Positions 28,001-36,129 of a DNA stretch of 64,000 nt are shown one piece after another (positions within the stretch are counted from its first letter, which is position 1; each line of letters begins with the position of its first letter). The translations under genes were made by a program, and so were the position numbers. The stretch comes from Gordius sp. MW1 (lineage: Eukaryota; Nematomorpha; Gordioida; Gordea; Gordiidae): contig OZ038527.1 in the NCBI GenBank assembly GCA_964036665.1, positions 27,253,901 to 27,317,900 on the forward strand, in the 5' to 3' direction. The notes under the pieces were generated by a model. The model had not been told where the DNA came from and did not search any database. It saw only the letters and a list, made by a program, of their open reading frames with translations.

Positions 28001-31000
28001 AATCTGAAAAATTAAAAAGAATTATTTTTTGGAAAGAAATTACGATATAAATATTATTAAAAAAAACATAAAAGCATTAAAATAATGAAATATTTTAGTA
28101 AAATAAAGTATAATTTTTGCAAACATAAGTGAATTATAATAACTTGTAAGAATCTAAAACAGATAATTTTTCTCTTTCTGTGCTCCTGTTTCTATGGACA
28201 AGTTTGACCCCAGAATGATTAATGGCCAATAAATGCTCTTTGCCCTTTTTATTTTCGCACTATATTCCAATGCAACAACAGAAAACAATTATTAACAAAT
28301 ATTTCATTTTTTTAAAGAATTTAAATCTATGTTTGTTTTTATATAAAAACATAATTCCCATAATTATTTTGCCATTTTTCTTAACCATACTTTCAATCTT
28401 AAATTTTACATAAAAAAATATAGGTGTTTTTAAGATCTCTCATTCAATTTTAACAAGGTTAAATACTTTAAAATGTTCAATTTTTTATTTATTTCTTTCG
28501 TCTTCGCAAAATATGTGTTTTTAATAAATAATAAATGAATAGTATCACTTTTAGGTGAGGGATTTTGAAAAATATATAAGTTAATGAATTTGCGAAGCAA
28601 AATATAAATTTTATATTTGAAAATTATTATTTTAAAAAATTGTTTTATTAATATTTTATGATAAAAAAATTAAAATTTGCAATGAACTTACGTAAACAGG
28701 GAAGAAACGGTTGAAATATAATGGTAAATTTTTGGCTTCTTCAATAATGGCCCGAAGAACGTTTATTTTAACGTCGTAAATGTGATGAATATCGACCCCG
28801 GAATTTCCTAAAATAATATTTTTAGATCATTTACGATTTTTTAGAAAGTAAAAAGACAGAAAAATGGAAATATATATCCTGTCGAACTCGGGTATATAAT
28901 GTCTTTGTACCATCACGCACCTACGATTAACCTAGAGGGGGGGGGGAACTTGTACCTATAGAATGGGGGGGGGGGGTCGAAATTATCTTATATAAGGCAT
29001 CAGATCCTACAGAAGAATAGACATGGAGAAGCGAAGATTTATATAATAACAAGTTTCACTCCACTGCGACTTTACTCTGGTGACAAGCTTAGTGAAACTA
29101 TAATATTATGCTAGAATAGTATGGTCTCTACACATTTGTAAGAATATCATGGTAAAGTGGTTTATGCAAACATCACGGGGAGGAATGAAAGTTAATATGG
29201 GATGTTGGAAGGAATTTTATATGACACATAGCAAGTTGCTAACTAGTTAGAAGACATCAATTGAAAACACTTTATATCTTCTTACCTCTGGGTAGTATAC
29301 TCATAGTGGAATTAGCCCAAAATTTTAACATTTAAAACTACAATTTTTTGAAAACAATATTGAAAAATTTTATTTATTTATTTTTTTATTTATTTATTGG
29401 TTAATGTTCTTTTTCTATTTTCCAGGGATTGCTTTTTTGAAAAAGAGATGTTATTTCATTTCAAGAAGAAATACCGGTTTTTTTTGTCAAATCTCAGATG
29501 GCACCATGGGGAATTTTCCCGGGAAATTTCCTTTAACCAAAATTTTATTTTATTTTACTAAATGCAATTTTCAGCTTTTACCCATGGCCCCCATTAAGTT
29601 TTTAAGAGATGGGCTAAGGAATAACTGAGGAGGAATTTATATAATTATAAAATTTGAGAAGCTGATAATAATTAAAGTTTTAAAGTATAAAATGGGTCAA
29701 AGTTCAATACGTTTAATCAGATAATTGTCAACTTGTCTGTAAAATTGCTAGGCAAAATGCCATCATGATATGATAATGATGAGCAATTAGTTAAACTAGT
29801 TGCACATACAAGGTTTCTAGGAAACAAGTCTTTCCTGAGATTAATAGTTAAACTATTGGTGTAATAAATGTAAAAAAACGTTTTTATAAGATAAAATAAA
29901 TTTTTGTGATAAAAAATTGCAATATTAATTGCTATTGAATATGATATCGATATTTATTTAATAGGAGAATATATATGTATAAGATGAAGCTTTTTATTTC
30001 GAAATTTTGAGAAAGAGAGCTTATACATTCTGAGATTAAGATTTATTATAAAGTTTTTAAAAGGCAAAACTAAACTGTTATAGTAGGTAGTATTGTAAAA
30101 CGGCTGGGTATTTTTGGTGGATCTTTGGTTTTAATCGACTTAACGTAAATAGTACGCCTCTGGATTTCAAATCGAATCAAATATTTTTGGTATTCGATTC
30201 GGATTCAAAATTTTTTTCAAAAAAAATATACGATTCGAGATTCGTCTAATATTAAAATGAAGATTCGAATTCTGTTCGAAAAATAATTAAGGATTCGAAA
30301 TCGATTCGAATATATATTAAGTTTTTTTACTAATAGAAAACACATTAAAAAGGCTTGAATTTTTAATTTGCATATACATTTGAAAAATTTATTTGAAAGA
30401 CATTTAAAAAATACACTCATTGAAAATAAAAATAAAAAAGGCTAACAAAAAACTATGGCGATATGTGTAGGACAATCAAGATTATCTTCCTACCCCACTA
30501 AACGATTGGTTGTGTTTTAATAAATGTAACCTTTTCTCCCATTCAATGTTGGATAGTATTCCTCCAAAGAGGAATTTAAAGGCCAAATCCAATGCCTGCT
30601 TTACTAAAATAGCCTTTTCTATCATTATATAGGTGCTGTTCCACCTGACTACCTTGTCAAGTATTGCCTATATGTAATTAATTGGTGGTCAAATCTTTAC
30701 ATATAGCCTTTAATCGTGAAATATTTTTGGGCTGTCTTGCAATTTATATCAAAGTCTATAATTTAACTTAATTGTGATCCTAGTTCTCCATAACTTATGT
30801 AAGTTTGAAAAATTTTAAATTAGTAGGAAAAATAACTAAAATGCGTTAAGATAAAAATAGCTAAATATTTGCGTCTCGTCTATTAAATTAGACTTTTAAA
30901 AAAACACTTTGATTTTTTTAAGCATTCGATTCAGATTTTCGAATCTTAGCAGCGTAAATATTCGATTCGAAACTTACACATATAGATTCGATTCCAAAAT

Positions 31001-34000
31001 TCGAATCCGAATCGAATCTCAAATATTTCCCAGAGCCGTAGTAAATAGACCAAAGATTTTTTTGGTCCGATTTTCTAAGTCGACCTCAGGGCTTAGTCGA
31101 AATTTGAAAAATAGACTAGAGTCTACCCTAAGTAAATAAAATCCAGCCGTATTTACAACACTAATAGTAGGCAATATATTTCTCTTGCCAAGCTTTTCAA
31201 AAATTTATAAATGAAAAATATGGTTGAACTAGAGGGATAAAGAAGGGCATTAAAAAATATATTGTAAATATATCTAATATTCTTATCTTTTTTTCATTTA
31301 TTTCTTTTATCTTTCGAAATATGTATTTTTAAAAATTAAACGATTAATATATTCTTACAAAATATTAGATAGTAAAACAATTATAGATTTGCTATCAAGA
31401 TATAATGTTAAATAATGTTTTTATCTGAAAAAATCCTATAAAAAATAAAGGAAAATAAATATTTGTAACATATAATAATTTTATTTTATATTTAGGTATT
31501 TTATTTACTTATAAACGTTTTTAATTTTAGTGCATCAGATTCGCTGAGGCGGTAACCATAATTATCGGAGTAAACATCTTGAATAATTTGCTTCGCTATA
31601 TTTCTAATCTCTATAACGTCATTTACTTCTTCCAACGGCGAAAAGACCTGCAAAATATAACACATAATTTTAAAAATTTTAGTGAAAAACGAGCAAAATA
31701 ATATTTTTTTAATTTAAAATTATAATTTTAGAGTTTGGATCTATAATAGAATTATAGTTTTTTACTACAAATTATTCGGTGAAATATTTCACACCTGAAA
31801 ACGGCTGGATTTTGTTTGGGAAGACCTTTGGTTTAACTAAGACTAACGATCGACTATGGTCTGTTTTCAAATTTCGACTAAGCCGAGTGGTCGACTTTAA
31901 TCGACTAAAACCAAATGCCGACGAAATAAAGCCCACCCGTTTTTACAACATTCTATTAACTTCTTAAGGTAATATACATCGATTTGAGAAAAATAACATT
32001 TCACGTCAAAAAAATTGGGATAAATTATTCTTAAAATTTAGTAAACAATGTTGGGTTTATATTAGATTTTTGTGCATTTTTTGCACTCTATGATTTATAG
32101 ATATTACTTTTTATTTTAAGTTCGCTCCTAGTTAAAGTCCATAATTACATAACAAGTATATGTTTTAACACGCTATAACTAACAGGGCAACAATTATCTA
32201 TCTACTTTAAAGTATCTTTTTACAAATTAACCCCAGGCACTTGTTGTGTCATCGAAGAAGAATTATGTAATAGCTTAGACATAACTTTGTGATATTTTAT
32301 ATTTTTATATAGAGACTGCAACCTGTAACTAGCAAAAAAGGTACTGAAGGTCCCCCACCCCCCTAGTGAGCCAATCCATTTAACTTATGTTGTATTTTTA
32401 TAATTCTATAGCGTGTGAATTTAACCGAAGTATTTTTGAGGATACATCACCCCATAAGCTTAGCCGGAAGTGGCAAGGAGGGGCGGCTGCCCCCTCTAAA
32501 TCTAGAAATTTCTAGAGAGTTTAAAATTATCATGGCTTAAATTTTAAAAAATTATTATTTTACCCCTCCCTTAAGCATTATTCCCCCTCCCCTCAAGTTC
32601 TAATCCAGGCTCCGCCCATGTATCACCTCATAGGACTCGTATATAAGTTAAAAGCATTTAGGTTATGTTAATTATGACTCACAAACTGTTTTTTGAACTA
32701 GCTAGTTTATATTATTAAAACCATTTTCGCTCATTAGGAATAGTTAAAATTAGGCTAGAGTTTGGGGTACACAGAGCTAGCTGGACCATATGACCCGAAC
32801 TGTAAACGGCTGGGTTTTGTTTGGTCACCTTTGGTTTTAGTCGACTAAACCAAAGATCGACCAAACAAACAAAAGCCAGCCCTCCTTGATACAACACTTC
32901 ATATGACGAATGACTTGAACATATAATGGCGGACATGATAGAGGAAAATGGGTGTGTTATGGGTTGCACATATTCTATAAAGTAGTGTCGGGTTTAACTA
33001 AGACTAACGACTCATTCTCTAATTTGTTTTTCAAATTTCGACTAAGCTTAGAGGGAGGTCGACTAAGAAAAACTGACCAAAACCCGTTGGTCCTTTATTG
33101 ATTAGTCGACCAATACCAACTACCTAATAAAACCCAATCTTTTTGCAAAGCTACTAATATTACTAGACACGGAGGTACCGGGAAGAGAGGAAGAAGACGA
33201 CTTCGTGTTAAGTGGAAAAGTCAAGTGGACAAGGTTATCAGAACTAAGAAAGGGTCAAAACACTGTAAAGCATAAGTTGATTTCATAGATTCGGGGTTAT
33301 AACAAAATTAAAGCCAACCGGCGGTCATTAGCAAGCATGGGCGTAGCCAGCATTGGATTAGAGGGGGGCAATAAGGATTATTTGTTGAAGTTTAAGCCAT
33401 AATTTTAATAAATTTTGATAATTTTTGTTAGAGGGGACAGTCCCCCCTTCCTTCTCCCCCCCCCCCGGCTAAGCCCATGTTAGCAAGCTTATATGCGAAA
33501 GCAAAATAAAAATCTTTTACAGATGCATAAGTTCACAGCTATTAAAATCCCGCATAGGTTACCACGACATTTATTGAAAAATTACAAGTTGGACAGGACG
33601 GATGGACAACCAAAAGCGAGCCCATAAATTGCTTAGCAATTTAAAGAAAATCTATGATTGGCGTGCAATTATCCATTTTCATAATTAAATTTTCTATTAT
33701 ATCCCTATGGCATGGGTAGGGAGTTAAAAAAATATAAAGACATAATTAATTGCAATGCGATTGATTGGCTCGTTTTTGGTTGTCCGTCCGTCCGTCCTGT
33801 CCAACTTGTAATTTTTCAATAATTACCGTGGAAACTTGTGCTTCTGTAAAAGACTTTTATTTTGCTTTCGCAAATACACTAGCTAATGACAGTTGATTGG
33901 CTTTAAGTTTTTCGACCTCGCCCGAGTCCAAATCCCATTATGGTTTACTGATTACCATTACATATAAATTCCTTTTGGCAATTTGTCTTAGTTGTGGCTT

Positions 34001-34975
34001 TCATTTTTAAATTAAATTGATAAAATTTTTAATTTTTTTTTACTATAAGTAACCTGGCAACTCACATATTTTTCAATTAATATACTACATATTTAAAGTT
34101 ATTTTTTGTAATATTTAATGGGAAGGAAAAAGGATAGAAATCCTAACTTTCATTTATTTACTTATATACGTGAATGATAAGGAGCTGACCTGATAACCTA
34201 ATGCTACTAGCATAGTACCTGTTTTGTAAAAAAAAGTATATGACAAGCAGCAACAGCTTAACTCCTCTCTAACGTTATTAAAGCAATAATAATTATCATT
34301 ATTATTCCACGTTTTCCAAGTCTTTTTAAACAATAAAGTTATCTAACTTGTCATACAAAGATTGCATCTTACTATATAGTATATATATACACACCCCCTA
34401 TATACCAGCAAAATTTCTTTTTATCGTTCTCGAGAGAGCATAAATATGATTTTAATTATAACGAGGCATTTTAAAAGAAATGGGATCTAAAAGTCCTGAG
34501 CTGCTTAGTTCGAAATAACAAATTGAAAATATTATTAAATAAAAAATTGTCAAAAATTTCAAATTTCCCAAATAATATTTAAAAATTTATTTGTCGTCTT
34601 ACCGACCATGTAGTAATTTGCTGTTAATTCATTTCAAAATTAGCATAATGTGTGTAGTCTTTTATCATTAGTTTTTTTATATATTAAATACAAGATTTGA
34701 ATCAAAGGAATAAACATGGAATTGGGCGAGGGGGGGAGCTAAGTGGTCTTAATATCGCCATTAAATGAAATATTTAATCTCTGACATTCATAAAGATAAA
34801 AATACTGGAAAAATCGCAAAATTAAACAAATAATTATAAGCAAAAAATGTAAAAAATAATTATTTTTATATATAATATAAAATTACTTCTTTCTTGTACA
34901 CGAAACTATTTTTTCTCAGCATTTCAGGTAGGAACTGTATAAAGCCATTGATTGTCAAATCCTCTTTTTGAACTG
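13075..34975 (-). CDS. MyTH4-FERM protein (myosin XV/VII-type tail), 3' 21 exons
   Basis: Cytoskeletal motor-tail type protein. About 1,100 codons are visible, all phases consistent. Exons: 34975-34887, 31647-31509, 28807-28692, 28259-28144, 28003-27910, 27385-27175, 26470-25983, 25310-25006, 24841-24683, 24591-24500, 24447-24395, 24298-24226, 16485-16323, 15794-15569, 15258-15181, 15102-15006, 14909-14644, 14032-13775, 13559-13476, 13382-13251, 13137-13075. Visible residues 77-215 resemble the end of a first FERM domain (LPLYFNRFFPVY, HLLAINHSGVKLVHR). Residues 215-570 are a polar linker; I see no SH3. A MyTH4 domain covers about 575-790 (EYFRKYDP, FIAIMRYMGDYPM, LRPYLLHFL). A second FERM covers about 790-1098 (ILDVTTELD, ASGSETHPTVEDVHYLFPET, the F3 strands, stop after FENGH). 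No motor domain is seen; the 5' end is undetermined. The first exon given could start 3 nt later. Confidence 0.92.
14223..14432. mobile_element. MITE family B copy in a MyTH4-FERM intron
   Basis: 210 bp, TAGTGTTGTAAAAACGGCTG at the left and its complement at the right (CAGCCGTTTTTGCAACACTA). Flanks aatatgat and aataaaat match at 6 of 8 positions. Confidence 0.85.
16560..16975. repeat. Dispersed repeat related to the foldback at 33290-34010
   Basis: Shares long stretches with 33300-33640: ggtcattagctag, gaaggcaaaataaaagtctt, cagaagcataagtccacagc, aattacaagttggacagga, ccaaaagtaagcccat. Lies in the long intron of the MyTH4-FERM gene. The open frame at 16833-17057 falls inside it and is not a gene. 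Confidence 0.65.
17020..17463. mobile_element. Repeat family C, intact copy of about 440 bp
   Basis: Terminal inverted repeats TAGACTAGATAGACTGCTCA on the left and its near-complement tgagcaatctatctagtcta on the right. Inner motifs (cctccattttga, atggtggaaaaa) are also inverted. No coding capacity, so a non-autonomous element. Confidence 0.7.
17655..17820. mobile_element. MITE family A copy, next to the gypsy element
   Basis: CATGGGCGTAGCCAGC at the left, CCGGCTACGCCTATG at the right, with the family's aatgatttaggca core and G-run/C-run arms. Target duplication not clear. Confidence 0.8.
17937..18359 (+). repeat. 5' LTR of the gypsy element
   Basis: 423 bp, starts TGTTGTGTCC and ends TATACAAAA. 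It contains three near-copies of a unit of about 30 bp (ctatagaaattatcatatac, roughly 17951-18040) in U3, and a short doubled segment ttcacttgtaatatacaaaa at its end. No difference from the 3' LTR was seen on reading. Confidence 0.93.
18361..18373 (+). other. Primer binding site, tRNA-Leu type
   Basis: TGGTGTCAGAACC directly after the 5' LTR. It is complementary to a tRNA 3' end of the form GGTTCTGACACCA, the pattern of leucine tRNAs. Confidence 0.75.
18374..18858 (+). other. Gypsy leader region without capsid coding
   Basis: All three forward frames are closed by stops here, so no capsid domain is encoded. One small ORF at 18729-18839 would encode a very hydrophobic peptide of about 36 residues (starts MQLLSLIIIIIILVFY). 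I cannot tell whether it is used. Confidence 0.6.
18859..19368 (+). CDS. Gag-position ORF with membrane segment and CCHC zinc knuckle
   Basis: 169 codons. Residues about 21-41 form a membrane-spanning stretch (AFIILFIVFLILLCIMIYIK), unusual for Gag. At about 59-72 lies one zinc knuckle, CFFCNKTGHVKKNC (C-x2-C-x4-H-x4-C), followed by an Asn/Arg-rich region typical of nucleocapsid. There is no capsid domain; usual Gag proteins of this class are more than twice as long. The ORF ends in TGA followed by CGG, and the same frame then continues into the protease. It may be a deleted Gag or a truly capsid-less variant. Confidence 0.7.
   Translation: MFNRNPSIFIHFYNCLLSDKAFIILFIVFLILLCIMIYIKLRKVEKIFLVKNTPSLPTCFFCNKTGHVKKNCFLLKGKGFNNNRFNNNNNYTNPFNRGPRTPYTPYNFDFNENSPARAQREWPGNRRCCLSNTTNKEETKSDICSGCRTSLPQVSHSSMGHCGGQHCSD
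19369..19563 (+). pseudogene. Protease N-half, in the Gag frame after the UGA
   Basis: The reading frame of the Gag-position ORF continues after its TGA for 64 codons to a TAG at 19561-19563. It contains the aspartic-protease active-site motif FLADTGST (about 19474-19497). The rest of the protease is in the next frame, entered at a run of seven A near 19552-19558. The region is therefore either bypassed by recoding or inactivated by a single-base change. Confidence 0.75.
19541..22498 (+). CDS. pol: Gypsy Pol: protease C-half, reverse transcriptase, RNase H, integrase
   Basis: This frame is open from about 19541; the first usual ATG-like start is unclear (19619 is GTG), so translation probably depends on upstream reading. 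Counting from 19619, protease C-half residues are 1-40 (NIMGWTWI). RT follows, with LPFGLS near 287 and catalytic FYLDDILITG near 315. RNase H has RVDASNQGIGG, EKEALAM and TDHKP (about 462-530). Integrase has an HH-CC zinc region ending CELC near 720, then the D-D-E core (HIDFF near 742, TDNG near 797, QVER near 831), and ends with a GPY/F-like module. All catalytic residues are present and there is no internal stop in 959 codons. Confidence 0.95.
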   Translation, partial: EKLLKKSSILAKQLNGSPINILGYTKVNVNAAGQSLEFDIYIVDENIENIMGWTWIRKIGPLVNYWGICKYNKINFVHCNKDNIGDNKAVDKVGSEPTTIIGKVAGVSLFSDEGKVSNNETSSSCMEVKAYKNAENSSFKMDRRDVRNDNDLWRDKIDKIKAEFEEIFANELGCLNDNIFSIKIKDQGAPRFCPARRIPLVWKDQVEQVINTWLKDDVIEPVDYSDWATPLVPVKKPDGTIRVCADYRITINKCVVDVKYPLPRIEMVLANLKGAKFFSKIDLANAYLQLRVTSKSAKLLTINTEKGLFAFKRLPFGLSVSAAIFQRTMASIFLNLEGINFYLDDILITGSTRDEHDMRLIAVLKLIKAKGLRIAEKKCVFAVEKVMYLGYILGDGCVRPNLTKIYAIQNARIPLNKKELSSFLGLMTYYNRFISDYSKYAAPLYDLTGVNSIYNWTDEHETCYNYLKQVLLKQPILKCFDPDGENVLRVDASNQGIGGALCQLEGSVEHPVIYFSRKLTKPELNYSVIEKEALAMVYGLKRCREYLIGKSFIVYTDHKPLVSLFMKTNTDFLMSPRLQRWLLTLGNFTLTLKYRKGDENHLADVMSRLGADTTEVMDTSLSCDIVGGHVVNSINIIDFKQIVESVNDDPDLSLIKSILSGSDEFAQIPIPFKHVFNELYVDEGAIKRQGKLVIPIGLRKQVLELLHASHFGIVKMKQIARDYVWWPKITKDINALVRLCELCKVNAAMPRKDKGATWPRPKGPWSRIHIDFFEFDKKRFILIVDAFSGWTEFKNVSQITSKVTINILQELIGAYGFPEIIVTDNGKAFVSVEFKQFCLKYKINHLLTPPYHPSSNGQVERYVGIVKKWLNLAKVTKEGTWLYKLYHNMSPRYPDRPAVSYEFLNRKLRYPPDFLNVDDYQQLPMVGRPKFQLNQKVWYRNYLGKPKWLLGEIVQQVGSKIFKIKDKQSDNNEIRHTEQLKLCEP
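22499..23628 (+). other. Gypsy 3' region between pol and the polypurine tract
   Basis: 1.1 kb with no long frame. The largest open stretches (22839-23033 plus strand, 23147-23395 minus strand) show no envelope features such as a signal peptide with a fusion peptide. No env gene is supported. Confidence 0.6.
23629..23639 (+). other. Polypurine tract
   Basis: AAAGGGGAAGG directly before the 3' LTR, the expected plus-strand primer. Confidence 0.85.
23640..24062 (+). repeat. 3' LTR of the gypsy element
   Basis: 423 bp and identical on reading to the 5' LTR, including the triple 30-bp unit. Followed by catag, which also precedes the 5' LTR. Confidence 0.93.
25490..25895. mobile_element. Repeat family C copy in a MyTH4-FERM intron
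   Basis: Shares ccgccattttgaaatgtgca, atagattatagcaattttgg and aaaatggtggatttaatg with the copies at 41880 and 45481, and ends with catgagcagtctatg. The left terminus is diverged. Confidence 0.65.
27447..27615. mobile_element. MITE family A copy, inverted orientation
   Basis: CATGGGCGTAGCCAAGG at the left, then a G run, gccccctc-type arm and the complement of the family core, ending CTGGCTACGCCCACG. It lies just upstream of exon 27385-27175 of the MyTH4-FERM gene. Confidence 0.85.
27740..27902. mobile_element. MITE family B copy, left end lost
   Basis: Shares gtcgac and gaaaaacagaccaaa motifs and ends CAGCCGTTTTTATAACACTA. The left inverted repeat is missing. Its right end abuts the donor of exon 28003-27910. 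Confidence 0.65.
30088..31163. mobile_element. MITE family B copy split by a nested element
   Basis: Left end tagtattgtaaaacggctgg at 30088, right end CCAGCCGTATTTACAACACTA at 31163. It is flanked by a perfect 8-bp duplication atagtagg (30080-30087 and 31164-31171). Removing the nested 888 bp and one 8-bp copy leaves a normal-sized family B element. Confidence 0.9.
30153..31040. mobile_element. 888-bp non-autonomous hAT-like element, nested in MITE B
   Basis: Terminal inverted repeats TACGCCTCTGG on the left and CCAGAGCCGTA on the right, one mismatch. A perfect 8-bp target duplication gtaaatag lies on both sides (30145-30152, 31041-31048). The arms are rich in gattcg/cgaatc repeats, forming long subterminal inverted repeats. 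No coding capacity; 30909-31139 is a chance frame. Confidence 0.88.
31793..31955. mobile_element. MITE family B copy (worn ends)
   Basis: aaaacggctggattttgttt at the left and the complement ccgtttttacaacattcta at the right, with the internal gtcgac and caaatttcgactaagcc motifs. Confidence 0.7.
32451..32620. mobile_element. MITE family A copy, diverged, inverted
   Basis: Left end cccataagcttagccgg, right end caggctccgcccatg, with ggggcggctgccccct and attattattttacccctccc arms as in the 27447 copy. Confidence 0.7.
32800..33160. repeat. Two family B fragments
   Basis: 32804-32898 is a short version with both ends (aaacggctgggttttgtttg and the complement) but most of the centre deleted. 32985-33160 carries the aactaagactaacga and gtcgactaagaaaaac motifs of the family without clear termini. 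The antisense open frame at 32715-32969 spans this and is not a gene. Confidence 0.6.
33170..33290 (+). pseudogene. RTE LINE tail fragment
   Basis: ggaggtaccgggaagagagg and aagtggaaaagtcaagtgga match the 3' coding tail of the RTE copies at 7800 and 11640. Short and broken. Confidence 0.55.
33290..34010. repeat. Foldback repeat with arms of about 200-300 bp
   Basis: The left arm (33308-33335 and 33488-33640) and right arm (about 33775-34000) are inverted copies. Matching pieces include aaagcaaaataaaaatcttt against aagacttttattttgctttc, and acaagttggacaggacggat against gtccgtcctgtccaacttgt. The centre is 33641-33770. The left arm is interrupted by a family A MITE. The same unit recurs singly at 16560-16975 and in part at 36660-36705 and 1650-1690. 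Confidence 0.75.
33336..33479. mobile_element. MITE family A copy with perfect 8-bp duplication
   Basis: 144 bp, CATGGGCGTAGCCAGC to GGCTAAGCCCATG, flanked by ttagcaag on both sides (33328-33335, 33480-33487). Removing it restores the left arm of the foldback repeat, so it inserted after the foldback formed. Confidence 0.92.
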
Positions 34976-35930
34976 CTTTTATGAAATAAAAAAATAATGT
35001 TAAATAATTTCGTTATAAAATATGAAAAAATTACTTTTTTTTGTATTCAATGTTATGGATTTAAAAAGTTTCATTAGTTTCTTACGATTTAAGTTTTGAT
35101 TAATATATTAAAATAAATAATAATAAGTTACATTGTTGCCAATTCCTTAAATTTCATGGCCAAAATATAAGCAATTTACATGTTTTATATATTAATAAAT
35201 GTAAAGATTTATGTTTTATTGATTTAATCAAGGTTAACTATGTAATTAACTTAAAATATATTTGCTGCTTAAAAGCATTTGATTAATAAAATAAGGTGTA
35301 CTATTATCATTGTGAGCCCTTTGACGTTAGGATAAAATCCAAAAACCCCGTTCTTTAAAAAAATCATTTTTAGCCTTGCGAAAAACTGTGTTCTTTCTTC
35401 TTCTTCTTTTTAATGCATAATTTTAATAAAAGGTCAAATATCATTAAAAAAACCAATTATAAATTCATTTTAGTGAATAGTCCATTATGATTTGGTATAA
35501 TTTTTTTTGATTTAATTGTATTTTATCAAATTAAGGTCAATCTAATTTTAATAATAGAGCTTTTATAGTTAATTTTTTGTGAAAACATAATATAATTTAT
35601 TTTTCCATATAGTTATAAAATTTAAAAATCTCTGTAGTCGACCTCTAGGCTTGGTCGAAATTTGAAAAACAGACCAGGGTCGACCGGTAGTCTTAGTTTA
35701 AACGAAAGATCGACCAAACAAAACCCAGCCGTTTTTAAAACACTAATCTAAGAAGAGGTCATACAAAATTTGCAGAAAAAGCGATTTGAAACGGAAGTTA
35801 GGATAATTCACACATATTTAACAAAACAAATTCCTTATTAAAATTTTATTACCTCATTTTCCTTTGAAATTTCGAATAAAAACTATTATAGTCATTTTTA
35901 CGAGTTTTACTACGCCTACACTCACTTTTT

Positions 35931-35966
<36 letters not shown>
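35931..35966. repeat. (ATA)n microsatellite
   Basis: About twelve uninterrupted ATA units immediately before a family A MITE. The MITE's flanking octamer is drawn from this array. Confidence 0.95.
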
Positions 35967-36129
35967 CATGGGCGTAGCAGAGGGGGGGGGGCAGGAAGGG
36001 GCAGCTTTCCCCCTCTTTAAATCTTAAAATTTAATATAATTATCTTAAAAGTTGAAAAAAATTATCGATTTGCCCCTCCCTAAATCATTATTGCCCACCA
36101 CCCCGAATCTAATCTTGGCTACTCTCATG
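35967..36129. mobile_element. MITE family A copy inserted at a microsatellite
   Basis: CATGGGCGTAGCAGAGG at the left, TTGGCTACTCTCATG at the right; flanks ataataat and acaataat match 7 of 8. Confidence 0.85.

Larger units (their letters stand above)
28808..31508. other. Long MyTH4-FERM intron with repeats
   Basis: Intron between exons 31647-31509 and 28807-28692. It contains G-rich tracts near 28936-28976, a family B MITE (30088-31163) carrying a nested element, and otherwise AT-rich sequence with no exon seen. The open frames at 29404-29628 and 30217-30420 look non-coding. Confidence 0.6.

Noticed and set aside
28930..28980. G-rich tracts as a regulatory G-quadruplex
   Set aside because: Similar G runs belong to MITE arms throughout the window; no gene-linked reason to single this out.
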